Below, in pieces: positions 35,256 through 47,330 of a DNA stretch of 64,000 nucleotides. Position 1 is the stretch's first letter. Each line of letters opens with the position of its first letter. The notes under the pieces are model-generated. The model worked only from the letters and a program-made list of their open reading frames with translations, was not told the DNA's origin and made no database searches. Origin of the DNA: Linyphia triangularis (lineage: Eukaryota > Arthropoda > Arachnida > Araneae > Linyphiidae); assembly GCA_963978545.1 (NCBI GenBank), contig OZ021722.1, positions 7,397,201 to 7,461,200 of the forward strand. The letters run 5' to 3'. Made by a program: the position numbers and the translations under genes.

Positions 35256-35587
35256 GTGAGTATTGTTTTTCATTAGAAAATATCTGTCTGAACTTTAATG
35301 TGTGTATTAATTAAATGTTTTGCTTCTGAATAAGCTTTTTTGCAACTATAAATATTATCGTCTAGCATTTGTATTTTGCCATAAAAGCAAGAATAGCCCA
35401 CTTTTCCTTGGGATTCCAGGAGGAAATTGAAATTCATTGATACATTTAGTGTATTATAACCTTATTGGGTGCCAATTTTCTGCATGCATCACCCCATTTT
35501 AAATCGAAGAGTCTTGTTTCTATAGCAACTGCCACCATCCAAACTATTTGGTGGGAGCTGTTCTCCTAATAGGCAGTGCAAATAATG
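35256..35587 (+). repeat. Intron segment resembling 13560-13870
   Basis: The shared order includes GGTGCCAATTTTCTGCATG (here) versus GACGCCAATTTCCTGTTTG, and later GCCACCATCCAAACT versus GCCACCATCCAGACT. It is another diverged copy of cassette intron. Confidence 0.55.
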
Positions 35588-35690
35588 CAGAGTGGCCAAA
35601 GAATCTGGAAATGTCAAGGAGCTTTTTGATTCTGGAAAAAATCGGGGAAATGTCAGGGAATGTTTTAAAATCCTAGTCCTACAGTGAGAA
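35588..35690. mobile_element. GTGGCCAC-family hAT fragment, left end only
   Basis: It starts CAGAGTGGCCAAAGAATC and runs into a GGGGAAATGTCAGGGAATG motif before breaking off. Confidence 0.55.
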
Positions 35691-35783
35691 CCTCTGGTTT
35701 TTGCTTCTCCTCTTGTTGTGCTGACTTTATTTCATCCTTCCCTCTCTTATCTTTCCCCCTTCTTGTTTGTCTGTTGCCTGCAG

Positions 35784-35920
35784 ACTTTTTGTGGTATAAT
35801 ATCGTGGGGCAGACTATTTATGGTACAATACTATCTGTCTGGGCTTTGGTACCATATTGACCTGCTCAAGAAAGTTCATTTCAAACAGCTGCAGGTTTTT
35901 CTACAGACCTTATCAGTACT
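35784..35920 (+). CDS. Candidate exon, unidentified
   Basis: A 137-bp segment lies between a TTGCCTGCAG acceptor and a GTAAGTGAG donor. Phase 0 gives an open frame with TFCGIISWGRLFMVQYYLSG near the start and KKVHFKQLQVF toward the end; it is hydrophobic and aromatic-rich. This phase follows directly from the candidate exon at 35137-35255. It leaves phase 2. The next good acceptor (TTTTATTGCAG at 37130) would then give an immediate TGA, so this may be the last coding exon with the stop across the junction, or the prediction may be wrong. The family is not recognised. Confidence 0.35.
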
Positions 35921-36295
35921 GTAAGTGAGTCACGTTGTGTGCTGCATGGTATTTGGAGCTTGAAGATTTGCTTGGAAAACTTATTCTATTCTTTATTATA
36001 AAAGCACCACTTTTTTTATTTTAAAAAGAACACAACATTGTGTTAGTTAAATCCTTAAGTACTACTTTTCAAAATTTCTTAAATGGTTTGGCTTTCATCA
36101 TAGAGAAATTAATGTAAATTTTAAAGATGTCAATTGTCAAAGAAGTCCTTAATTAACTTCCCAAAATACCTTGAAAGTTAGGTTTTGCATGGCAAATTAT
36201 AAGGAAAAATGTGTGCTTAACTAAGCTTTCTGCAAATGTGATGTGTGAGAGCTAATAAAATTTAAATTTTTTTATCTACTAAGAAATATGGTTGA
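35921..36295 (+). other. AT-rich stretch, nothing recognised
   Basis: Intron-like sequence following the candidate donor at 35921; no repeats with visible termini. Confidence 0.4.
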
Positions 36296-36777
36296 TTAAA
36301 ATTCCACGTCAGGAAAGACTATCCCTTCTAGTTTTGTCACGAATGTGATACAACCATCAATATAGATAAACAACTGAATAGACTGCTTAACGCTGGGAAA
36401 AGGAAGCCTTTGCCAGATGCCAATGGTGAGATAAAAAATACGGATTGGCGAGGATTGAAAATAAAATTTTGGATTGTACACAGCAGAAATGTCAATAGTT
36501 GACCTTAATTAGAAATAATGTGCCTAAATATATCTACTCTAGCACTTTACAAGGTTTTTCGCATTCCCATCCAACTATAAATGTGAACTGCGATTGGTTA
36601 ATCATCTCGCCATTTTCTCAATCCCCGGTGCGTTTTTCTCCTTGCATTGACATCGGATCAGTCTATCCAGTTGTTTATCCATTTTGATGGATTCAACGTG
36701 AAATGTATTACACCCTTATTTCTGAAATGGTCTCGCATATCCCCCTCCCCCTGAAAAAAATTCTGGCTACGCCCCTG
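36296..36777. mobile_element. Probable hAT remnant with CTGGCTACGCCCCTG right end
   Basis: The right end ATTCTGGCTACGCCCCTG is typical of hAT elements starting CAGGGGCGTAGCC. A left terminus is not seen. 36296-36360 (AGGAAAGACTATCCCTTCT) matches 42395-42450, so both belong to one dispersed family. Confidence 0.4.
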
Positions 36778-37130
36778 ATTAAGGCAAATTGTTTCTTGTC
36801 CTTTCCTTTTTTAATTTTTTACTGAAAAATTTGTTGCTGAAATTTTTTTTATCAGTTTTAAAAGAAGGTTGATTTGCAGAGTAGGTACAACAGCCATTCA
36901 TGGGCAGGAATGTGAACGTCATCGAAACTAGGTGATTTGAAAAAAATATTCTTTAGTGGCTTTTATTTGTGTGAAATTGAACGGGATAATAAACTTTTGA
37001 CCATGTAAACTATACAATTAAAGCTAATCTCAAAAGAGTTAAATATCTCAAATTTATTTTTCAAAAAAGTGTAAAATCTAAAAACAAATTAAAACTGTCC
37101 CAATATTAATGATGATAACTTTTATTGCAG

Positions 37131-37245
37131 GTGAATCATACAATCAATTGAAAGGCTATCTTGAGGACTTTTCAGTGAAGAAATTCCTGATGTGTTCATG
37201 GACCAAATTATACCATGAAAAACACATTAAGTTTGTCTTTAGCCT
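37131..37245 (+). other. Possible exon after a TTTTATTGCAG acceptor
   Basis: After the acceptor one frame is open for about 44 codons, with ESYNQLKGYLEDFSVKKF near its start. It needs one base from an upstream phase-1 donor, which the exon at 35784 does not supply. No donor was found before the T-rich run at 37250, so it could only be a terminal exon. Weak. Confidence 0.2.
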
Positions 37246-37389
37246 TAATTTACTTTTTTTTTTTTAAAGTTGTTATTACATGTTTGTGAAATTTAAAAAA
37301 TATGGAATTGTTAAAAAAATTATGTGCATCGACATGATTTTTTAAAAGTATGATTGTAAAAAAGAATTAAACTTAAAACCAAGTTAAAT

Positions 37390-37609
37390 ATTAAAAAATG
37401 AAAATATTAAATCAAAATAAACTAAATTTTATTATCAAAATAAACAAGAAATTAAATTAAAATAAAAAAAATTAATTAAAATAAAAAAATTAATTAAAAT
37501 AAATTAATGAATTAAAAAAAATAATTTATTGTAAAACTTAATAATAAATTAAATGTATTAAAAATTAAATTAAAATAAATAAAAATTAAAAAAAAAAAAA
37601 AAAAAAAAA
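37390..37609. repeat. A/T-only low-complexity tract
   Basis: Nearly pure A and T with iterated AATTAAAATAAA motifs, ending in an A-rich homopolymer at about 37586-37609. Confidence 0.9.
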
Positions 37610-38948
37610 TGAATATAAGCAAATTGCATGGGATTAGAATTAGATAACTGTCCCAAAATCTATATCTACAGGATATAAATATTTGTCCATAGCCCTTTTG
37701 TAATTATATTGCAGTGACTCAGCTGTAGAGCTTAAAATTAATTAAAACAAACTATGGAAAGTTTTTATTTTTAATGAAATGCGCTCCAACTCGGATGTCT
37801 TGTAATAAAATGCAATTTATATAGGAGAAAATTATCATGGGAGGAAAATCCAAATTGATGACATCTTCAATTTAAATGCAATATTTTTTTGTTGAAAACA
37901 TAAGATCTATTGCTTCTGATTATTTAGCTTTAAAAAAAAAAGGGGGGGGGGGGAGACTTAACAGTTGTAAGAAAAAACAAATCCCAATTAAAATTTAGTT
38001 TCTTAAAAGCTAAAGAACATTGTGCTGGCTTGCTGCATGTTGTTGAACAAAGTTTGCTCTTTTGAGGCGTTGTTAAGAAAAGTTGTATGTTTTAACCATC
38101 AAGTACAAATATTTTTTCACCCTTCCCATGCATAACTTTTTGTAACTTCTCTTTCTCCTAATGTTTAGGAGCATAGCAACTGTTGCAATCATAAAACTGT
38201 TACAGCATAGCAACTGTTTAATAGCAATCCCACCATATTTAGCCTTATGTGATTCCTTCAGTAAAGCTCGTTTTACCCATTCAAAATTATGAACTCCAGA
38301 ATTTTTGAAGATGCTCATTTCAAGTAAGTTCTGTAGTATATTTGTGAACAAACTCCATGCTCCCGCCACTCACATTATTGAAATAATCGATTAAAAATTT
38401 TGTTCTCAAATTGTACAAATTTCGCATTATATGTGGGTAACAAGTTTTTTGGCCACCGAAAAGAAAATTGATTTCGTCTAATCACTTTCATAAGTTAGTT
38501 TGGTTTTCTCTTGATTTTGATTGTCTGAAGAGAAGAGCATCAGCTTAAAAAAAGCATTAAAAGGTTGCTGCAATTTTTTAATCAAATGAATGCAAATACC
38601 TTCAATTGAAGTTGAAAGGAAACACTCAAAAGGAAACAAAGCAACTATTGACTAATTTGTCCATTATTTACATTGAAATGCAGTGGTGTAGTGCTAAATT
38701 AATATGTCTCCTTTTTTAAACTCAATATCAAGAGAGTAGAACTAAATATTTTCCTAACCATTTTTCATTTATTTAAAGAATTTTAAATTCAATGTTTAGA
38801 TACGCTTTACAATCACAAATGATAGCTATGTATGTGACCAATTTTTTTTTAAGGAATGGAGACATACATTTTCAATTTAAAATTAAGCAATTTAAGTTAT
38901 GGTGTATGTGTTACAGTTATTTATTAAAATATTACATTAATCATTACA
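37610..38948. other. AT-rich stretch, no supportable gene
   Basis: It contains a G12 run (37942-37953). A minus-strand frame of 98 codons (38073-38369) has no splice sites, homology or composition contrast to support it. Confidence 0.4.
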
Positions 38949-39306
38949 CAGGGTTCCTATAGTCATTAAAAGTGCTTAATATTTTTTAACTTGTTTTCAA
39001 GGCTTTGAAAATACTGCTTAAAAGTCATTGAAAATGCTTAGCGGTTCTTAAAAGTCCTTAATTTTTGCCAATGTTGTGTGCCCAATGTGTTGTGTGCAAA
39101 ATTTATATATCCGCATCGTATCGCAATTCTCGGACATATTTGTATTAGACATGCGCCAACTTGTAACTTTTTTGGTAGAATATACTTTATTAAAGTATAT
39201 ATATATAGACATGATGCCTGAAAAAAAATTTCAAAGGTCCTTAAAAACATTATTTAGGTACTTAAAAGTCATTGATTTTCATTCAGTGATTTGAGTGGAA
39301 ACTCTG
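38949..39306. mobile_element. hAT MITE with CAGGGTTCC termini, shorter relative of 5746-6534
   Basis: The left end is CAGGGTTCCTATAGTCATT and the right end GTGGAAACTCTG. The internal TTAAAAGTCATTGAAAA and CTTAAAAGTCCTTAAT motifs are shared with the 789-bp copy; the middle is deleted. Confidence 0.78.
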
Positions 39307-39789
39307 TTACAAGATGATAAAAGCTTATTTATCAAATCTTGCTGAACCAAACAATTTTAAACATTCAGAAGGGTATAATAAAAAATACAAGATTGACAAT
39401 AGAGTCTTTGTATATTGAATACTGAACATCAGAAATTTCTTAAGAAATTTGGAATTCTAGAAATTTCAGATTTTAAATTCCACAATAATACAGGCCTATT
39501 TTACAATCTATATTCTGTGACACTAGTCTGCTATAGTATTATGAAAATGAAGGTTAAGGACTTTGGCTTTTGCCTGCTTATGGTGTTGTTAACTCATGGC
39601 AAACTGTTTCACCTTGATACTAAAGTAGCCTACAACAATAACGTTAAAATTGCCTATTTTAAAAGCACAAATAAGGTACTGTATTCCCCAAATACCAATT
39701 TGAAAGAGCACATAGGAAATCAATATCAAGGAATATTGGAAAAACTTCCATGATTGACTTGGTATGATTAAGTGTCCTTGATCCTGTCT
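39307..39789 (+). other. AT-rich stretch before the minisatellite
   Basis: A plus-strand frame of about 112 codons (39415-39753) ends here, but it starts at a non-ATG codon and has no recognisable domain. I do not call it a gene. Confidence 0.35.
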
Positions 39790-40990
39790 ATTACTTCTTC
39801 CCTAGTCAAGCTCATTAATTAAAGCTGGGCTTACTTCTCAAGGGGAAGGGTTGAAGTAGAATTATGTCCTCTGTTAATGGAAATTTTGTCCTCTGCCTGG
39901 CTCATTAATTTGAGCTGGGCTTGCCAATGTCTGTTATACATTTCACTTACCAGGCTCATTCATTAACTTCAGCTTGGTTATCTTAGTGTACTTGTATCAG
40001 GTAAATTAACTTACCCAAGATTCATTAAAAACCATTTCCCCTCATTGTCCAGCTAAATTGCTCTTGTCCCAAGCCAAGATAATTAACTTGAGTTTGATTA
40101 ATTTCCCAAGCTTTATGCAGACCTGGTCCACTGTCTTGCAAATTACCTCTTGCAGCAGGTCTGTTCATTAAATTGAGTTCAGCTTGCCATTGTCAGACTA
40201 GTCACATTAGGGTACCCACCGGGCTCATTAATTTGAGTTTGGCAAACTTTAGTGCCATCTGGTTGATAAATCTTGTCTTCTCTGGGATACATTGTAGAAT
40301 ATTAAACTAATCCAGTCCATTGTCCAGCTAAATTACTCTTCTCTCAAGCCGGGCTCATTAACTTGAGCTTGGCAAACTCAAAAACCTTAAGATAATCTCC
40401 ACAGCTGTCTAACCAATTACTTCTGCCCCAGCCAGGCTCATTAACTTGAGCTTGGCTCAATTTCATAAACCTTAAGCTAATCTCCACAGCTGTCCGACCA
40501 ATTACTTCTGGTCCAGCCAGGCTCATTAACAAGAGCTTGGTTAACTTCTAAAACTTTAAGCTGATCTCCACAGCTGTCTAACCAATTACTTCTGCCCCAG
40601 CCAGGCTCATTAACTTGAGTTTGGCTTTCCAAGGCTAATATGAATCTCATCCACTTTCCATTTAAATATATCAGGTGCCAGTGGCTCTGAATAGTTTTGA
40701 GTTCCACTTATTGAGGTTTCTGGATATTGACCAACTTAGACTTTCTAATATCTGGGCTAATTAATTTGAGTTTGGGTAACTTTGTTTAATTTGGCAAAAA
40801 AGCCTGGTTAATTAACTCTTTACCTACAACAGACATATTGCAGGTCATTAATTCACTCCCATTGAACATGTCAGGTTCATTAACTTGAACTTGGCTAACT
40901 AAATACTTAAGCTTATCTCATCCATTGTCTGGCCAATTGCTTCAATCCCAGCCGGGCTCGTTAACTTGAGCTTGGATTTCTCCCCTAACC
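39790..40990 (-). repeat. Degenerate 84-bp minisatellite
   Basis: The motif GGCTCATTAACTTGAGCTTGG recurs, with the best units starting at 40353, 40436, 40521 and 40605 (83-85 bp apart) and diverged units on both sides. Units also share CTCCACAGCTGTCTAACCAA. On the minus strand the clean units read as a 28-residue motif with VNEPGWGRSNWLDSCGD, but single-base length changes shift the frame between units. Confidence 0.9.
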
Positions 40991-42162
40991 TTAAATGAAT
41001 TCTATCATTGAGTTTTATTTACTTGACTGAAAGTAATGATAGCTTGGGTTGTTTTGAGCAACTATCATCTGTAGAGAACTTTGCTTTCGAAAGGTCATCC
41101 TTCAAACATGTCTGTTCATTCTACTGAAACGCTTTATATCTTTGAAGTGGGAAGTCAGTATGGGCTAAGTACCTGAAGATAAAGCGTTTGTTGTGTCAGA
41201 TTGATAACGTTTCCAAAATTATGGTCATTTATAGTCAGCAAACCAGTATTCTATGTGAAGAGTAGTTCACATTATTTTCTTTAGAGGCTGAATCACTGGG
41301 ACTAGTTTGCATGGTTTTCTCTAGAGGTTGAATTATTAGGTGTAGTTTCTTGTTGGGTAATAGGTGTTGGTTTGTGGTATGTCTTGCTCTGCCTAATTGA
41401 CTTTTGTGGAGGTACCCGGGAGGGACCAATTTAACTAATCTGATTCTACTGCTATTTATTTATAATTGTTAAGGTCCTGCCTTCCCAGAGGCCAAATAAG
41501 CAGAGTCGGATGATGGTGTGTGTGTGTTTGCGAGTGTTGTTGGTCTGGTGTGAATGTATGCTGTTTGGTATGAATGTGTGCAATTGGTTTGGTGTGAATG
41601 TGTGCAATTAGTTTGGTGTGAATCTGTTGGTTTGTTTTAGGGGTGTAAAGGGTGAGGAGGGAAGGATTTTTGAAACTATGAGCTGGAGGTGACTGCAATT
41701 TTGGAAATCTCTTCAATCTGACATATCATACGCTTATGCAATAACTGATATTCTGAAATTTAGGGTTTTTGATCACCAATACTGAGCTGAAATATTAATT
41801 TATCTTTTTATACTTGAATCTATGAAATATAGTAAAACAATTCGTAGAAGTTATGGCAAAATGATCCTCCCCGATAATCTTAATTTTACAACACCTCTTG
41901 GAGATTCTGAGATACTTTGCCCTTAGGTGCACCAAGGGAAAAGTATAAAAAAAAACATCAAGGGAAAAGTTCCGAATGAGTTAATTGAGCTCTCATTTTC
42001 TAAAAGGTTACTTTGAACGCGACTTTAGTAGTGATTGAATAATCGAAAGCAAAGTTTCTCTCCTTCGATCGGCCAGAGTTTAGAATCATACCCCTTGGAA
42101 AATAATGTAAACAGATAGCATAGCCGGGATTAGTTGAGCTGTCCGTGATAAGTATAACTGAT
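40991..42162. other. Unidentified sequence with GT-rich repeat
   Basis: 41510-41640 is GT-rich and includes a tandem repeat of about 24 bp (GGTGTGAATGTGTGCAATT) in about four copies. The rest is not recognised. Confidence 0.45.
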
Positions 42163-42212
42163 GACTTTTCCTGTTATGTGATAGGACGTCATGTTGCATA
42201 ACAGGAAAAGTC
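42163..42212. repeat. Perfect 16-bp inverted repeat (hairpin)
   Basis: GACTTTTCCTGTTATG (42163-42178) and its exact reverse complement CATAACAGGAAAAGTC (42197-42212) are separated by 18 bases. It could form a stable stem or be the centre of a small inverted-repeat element. Confidence 0.9.
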
Positions 42213-42249
42213 TGTTGTAATTTGACTACAGCGGAAGACTCAAATTATT

Positions 42250-42322
42250 ACCACTAACAAACCCTGTTAATTTTGACCACTAGCAAACCCTGTTAATTTT
42301 GACCACTAGCAAACCCTGTTAC
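42250..42322 (+). repeat. 26-bp tandem repeat, about 2.8 copies
   Basis: ACCACTAGCAAACCCTGTTA followed by ATTTTG repeats at 42250, 42276 and 42302. Confidence 0.95.
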
Positions 42323-45300
42323 AAAAATTCACTGTTGGTAGTCCCTCCTGCAACAAAACTTCGAAACCCAAATGAGAAAATGTACGAAAGTGGTTGATTA
42401 AAATTTCATTTGTCAAGAAAGACTATCCCTTCTATTTTTGACATGAATGTGATCCAACATGAAATGTATGGCACCCGTATTAGTGATATATTAATCTTGT
42501 AATTAGCATGTGGATGAGATTCAATACCCGAATTTCTCTTAAGATGGCTGTGTGGATCTTTTACAGTGAAGACAAAGATGTTTATCAAAATCCTGTTAAA
42601 TCTAAGTGTCTGTATTTCCAAGTTGCAAAGTGAATCCCCCCCCCCCCCCCTTCTCCCCCTCTTTATAGAGCTAAAAAATTCCTCTTCTGTTTCAACTGTG
42701 TAAATTTAATACTTCACCCAGTTAAAATATGGAATTATGGGGAACAATAATATTTACTAAATCCCTTAATAATATTTTTTCCCTATGTGCTCTGCAGGAA
42801 ACAATCCTTATTCTCATTGAGTGTAATTATTATCTGAGATTTTTGAAGTTTTTACATGGGGGTGTTCTACTACCAAAAATAGTTGAACGGTTTTCAGACA
42901 AAAGAAATTAGAAATGGCCGATAGTTGTTGGTTCAGCTTATTTATGTTTTGTGTGCGACTTCAATTATTCCCACTGTTTAAAGCCCCACTGGTGGTCATG
43001 CACTTATATATGAGTCATTTGATTCCCCAGTTTTTCCAGCAATACACATTTTAAAGTTTATTAATAATATTTAAAATAAAATATTTGTATTAGGATGATG
43101 GTTTACAACCTATCTAAAACAAAATAAATAAAAAATATTTTAAATTATATATTTCAATTGGAAATATTATTTAAAAATTGTTGCAGGGAAAATAGCTAGA
43201 ATTTCGTCCATTCCCTGTGCCATAAGAGGGTTAAAAGCATAGCAAGATCTGTCAATCTCTCGCATTTGTCTTCTAATAATATATATATCCTCCAAATGCA
43301 GTGTGCATCACAATTTTTTGTTTTTAATCAAAGTAAATATCCCCCCCCCCCCCCAAGATTTCTATTGTCTTAGGATATTACTTTAATGGCCCGATAAGTT
43401 AATATTTTCCAGGTATCATGAGGGATTTCCTTTTTGGAAAGGGCTAAAATGCGATTGCAAAACTTTTTTCTGGTCGCTACTACACCACTGCATGTCTCTC
43501 ATAACATAGACCGTTCTGGAATATTGTTAAATCTCTTAAAAGGGATCCACTCTTCTGATGTGAGGATTCAAAGGCATTTGTGGAAAAAAAGGATGACATT
43601 CTCTGTAGAAGATTAGACATGGAAGGTAGATTTCTGATACAGCTTTGTGCTCAGTATCTGTTTCTAACATGATGATGTCATCGTTGCTTTTTAACAGACT
43701 TTTTTAAGAAAAGCCATAAAAGTAATCAATACCAGTCTATTAGAAATGTAATGAGTAGCCCTCACTATTACCTGTTATTGCGCACTAGGTTGCCGCAAAC
43801 ACAATTATTTTGAAGGAAGTGGCATCAATCTTCCAAGCTGAGTTTCATCAAATCGGAAGTATATTTTCAAGTTTACTTCTTATGATGTCATAATTTTTTT
43901 TTTTTTTTTTTTAAGATCTTCCACTTTGGAGTAAAGCTCTAATTATAATCCAGAGATAATGTACATTATTTTTTGGTTTCGCAACAAGTTTTTTTCCCCA
44001 AGTCATCAAACCGGCATATTTGGTTATGCTCGAATTAAGTTCTTCCAGTGATTCGTTTGAGACAAATAGTTGTTAGGAAAGTTTTTGCTATGTCTTGTTG
44101 TAACAACTTAGCCATGTTCCAATATAGTTCTTGTTCCAGTTAATGATCCTCATAATAAGAAGGAAATTTTGCCTAAGGCATAAGTAGAGGCCTCCATTAG
44201 ACTAGTATTATTGGTATTTTATGTATTAATTAATTGACCAGGTCCGCGTGAAAGGAAAAAAATAATTACTAGACGTAAGTCGTTGGATACTTTGCATCAC
44301 CAGTTTTTCTAGATGCTCATATACACTTGCTTCACATACATTTGTCACTTTCGCTGTATTTTTTCCGCCCACTTAATTAACAAAAAAATCAAGTTTCATA
44401 GTTCCCCAAAGTCACAAGAGCCTCAATTGCCAACAAAAAACTCTTTTGGTATAATTTTCACCAAATATCCATATGGGCTCCTCTTGCATTTGTGCTATAA
44501 AAATAGAAATAACTGCTTGATTTGTTTAAACTTGGCATCCAAAGCATAGTAATTATTAAAAGAAGTATCTAAATCAAACTTTCAGCTATTTGCAAATTTA
44601 GTGACCCATTTTTGACAGTTAAAAAAGTTATTGAGGCAATATGACTTAATTTATGAGCTGAACATAATAATCAATAGCTTTTAAAAAAATTCCCTGTGCC
44701 ATGATTACTACAATTTACAATACAGCTGAGTCATAAGAGCATTGCTCTTCTTTAAAACTGGAAAAAAAAATAAAAATTAAAGCCTTGGTACCTAATGTGA
44801 AATTGGAACTAATCCCATGCAATAACATTAAGAAAAACATGATTTATTTTTAAATATATTATTCAATATTCTCTTAAAAATTATAAAACTGATTTCTTAT
44901 AAAAATAATATTAGGAATAAGAATAAGGTTCAAAATTTTATCTTTAAAAGTTTTGTGTATATATATATATTATAAATAAAAATAGGATCGAAAATTAATT
45001 TTTTAATTATTAATAAAAATACAATTAAAAATGTTTTCTTTTTAAAAAACTTAGTGCACATATTAATTCAACTTTTTATGGGAATGAATCTCATATTGTG
45101 TATAATCATACCTTTTGTATAAGATGTCACATGCAAATATTATTTGTGAACGTATACAAGATATATATTGGCTGTATTATGATGTTTAATATTTTTTTGT
45201 TGTTGAATATTTCTGTTATTTTCCTTATTCACAAGATTACAATTCATTCAAAAATAAAAAAACTGTTCCATAATTTGTACATTAATTTGTTTATTTTTTA

Positions 45301-45468
45301 ATTGCATCTAAATTTAAAGAGTTGTTTTTTAGTGGTTCACTTTGGCTAATATCAAGTTAAGTTTTAAATGTTTAAAAAGTTGTGTAACAAGATGTTTTTA
45401 AGTTGTGTAACAAGATGTATCCATACATGTATTTTATTTGTATGTGTTGTCTTGGTTTTATTTCATTA
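42323..45468. other. AT-rich stretch, no supportable gene
   Basis: 42395-42450 repeats 36296-36360. C15 and C14 runs lie at 42636-42650 and 43341-43354. Open frames near 42786-42909 and 43434-43616 follow acceptor-like sequences, but one lacks a donor and the other has a stop just inside its acceptor. Nothing else is recognised. Confidence 0.4.
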
Positions 45469-46639
45469 CTAGCTGTGTGGCCCCGCTCTGCTGGGGATCC
45501 GTTGAAAGACATAAAAGTTTACATTTAAGAAAAAGTGGAACAGATGTAGTAAAGGGTATTTGGCGATGTTTTTCAGTTAACGATCAGAAAAATCGCAAAA
45601 TCAAAAACACGGTACTAAAAGAAAACTAAAACATAAACAATAATAAAATTAAGTTAAATTATAAAGTATTTGAAAGTTGTTGGTTTGGATTATTTAAGCC
45701 TTCTTTTTTGGCAATTTTTATCTGGTACCCGACTAACGAATTAATACCATTTTAAGTTAAAATATAAATAATAATAAAATTAAAATATAACTGAAAATAA
45801 AAACAGTTGTGAGAAACTGCATTTCTCTGTAAAAAAGCACATAACAAAATCGCGCCAAAGAAATGTCTTATAGAACATCTGAACTAAAAAAGGATTTGTA
45901 TTCTTCAAAATGTTTTTGTACACAGAAAAAAGTAGTTCCACGCCTGGTATCTTATCAACTTAATAATTATGACCAAAACAAATCACCAAACGAATAAAAT
46001 CGCTAATGATTTACTAAGTTTCTGGTGTAAATTGTAAGATAGTCTGGTGTAAATAATAAATATGTGTAATACAAAAAATTTATTAAAATCTAGATAAAAT
46101 AATATGGAACTTGGATACATAGTACAAAAACACTAAATAAAAAATAAAAAAGCAATCAAAAAAAGAAATTTTGATATTCTGGGATACAGAAAACAAATAA
46201 ATATCTACCTGTAAATAAAAAGAACAATCAACAAATGCCATAATGATTTGAAAGTTTTCGGTGAATTTCAATAATTTTAGCATTATGCTAAAACAGCGCA
46301 TGTGCAGAGCGTCGATTTACAGTAAATATTTGGAAAATTATAATAATATTTAATCGGCTTATGGGACAGATGATTGTAATACATAAAAATAAGAGGGACC
46401 TATTAAAATAACTTTTGGTTTTCTTCTGATGTAATAAGAAAAAAAAATGTTGCTATTCCAAGAATTTGTTTTTTCATATCAATCAATTTTAATAAATCTT
46501 CAACTTTTAATCAAATTTCAAAGTTGTTCTCTACAATCTCCATGTACTAAAGTTTCTATGTACCAAATTTCGTACCTCTAGGTGCAGGACTGTATAATGT
46601 TCAGACGTACAGACAACTCAATTATATATATATATATAG
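45469..46639 (+). mobile_element. Interspersed element, CTAGCTG head and (TA)n tail
   Basis: The head CTAGCTGTGTGGCCCCGC corresponds to that at 49070. The tail region, with CAAATTTCGTACCTCTAG and GTTCAGACGTACAGAC before TATATATATATAG, is of the kind seen at 3' ends of arthropod retroposons. No reverse transcriptase frame is present and no target duplication was found. The class is uncertain. Confidence 0.5.
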
Positions 46640-47050
46640 ATTTCTGATTGATGGAACTTCAAGTACAGTCATTCAGGCAGGGTGAATGTGTTTATGCTAA
46701 TTTCCGCTTCTTTTTTTTCCAGAGAAGTTCCGCTTTTTCTACAATTTTATCATTTTTAGTTGACTTTATCAAGATTTATCCAACTAAATTTGATTAAAAG
46801 CCCCTCATAAAAAAAATTCTGGCTGCACCACTGTTCTGTACACTCATTAGTATACAAATATTTTCTTATTGAAAATATTGCTACGCTGCATATATTTTCC
46901 CCTCTTTTTTTTTACATTTTAACTGTATTTGACCAATGTATTCAGGGTAAATTTGGTTCTCATTTTCTTTTGCACCACTTATCTTTTCATTGTATTTTCA
47001 GATCTAATGGCATAAAATGTAAGAATAAACCCTAAATTATAAGCTTAACT
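46640..47050. other. hAT right-end remnant followed by cassette-intron homology
   Basis: 46813-46833 ends AATTCTGGCTGCACCACTG, a hAT-like right terminus. From 46834 the sequence resembles 23709 onward (TTCTGTACACTCATTAG versus TTCTGTACACACATTAG), which also follows CTGCACCACTG. Confidence 0.45.
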
Positions 47051-47330
47051 CTTGGTTAGCCGTGCGACCTTTTGTGTTGCGGTTAGTCGTGTGGGGGACA
47101 AATGTCCCCCAAATTCAAAATTTTTTGCATACCATTAAATTTGTAACCAAATATCTAAGTAAGAGGGTATTTTAATTAAGAACTCAACGTTAATGAACAG
47201 AAGAAGTTTAAAATTAAAAAAATATTAAAATAACTTGAAACTTGGCTTTGATCATGGGCTGCCTTCTATTGAGAAATTGATAAAAAAAAAAATTGTGGGA
47301 GACATTTGTCAACCGTGCAACTAACCCAGG
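47051..47330. mobile_element. Small inverted-repeat element (MITE-like)
   Basis: GGTTAGTCGTGTGGGGGACA on the left pairs with GTCAACCGTGCAACTAACCC on the right as an imperfect inverted repeat, enclosing the shared GACAAATGTC core. A further GGTTAGCCGTGCGACC lies just outside the left arm. The target duplication is unclear. Confidence 0.5.

Noticed and set aside
38073..38369. 98-codon minus-strand open frame
   Set aside because: No splice sites, recognisable domain, composition contrast or homology to the rest of the window; frames of this size are expected occasionally in 64 kb of six-frame sequence.
39415..39753. 112-codon plus-strand open frame
   Set aside because: It begins at a non-ATG codon, is AT-driven in composition and has no domain or intron borders.
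43413..43619. Possible exon after a TATTTTCCAG acceptor
   Set aside because: The open frame that runs to 43616 has a stop only a few bases inside the acceptor, and the donor is weak.
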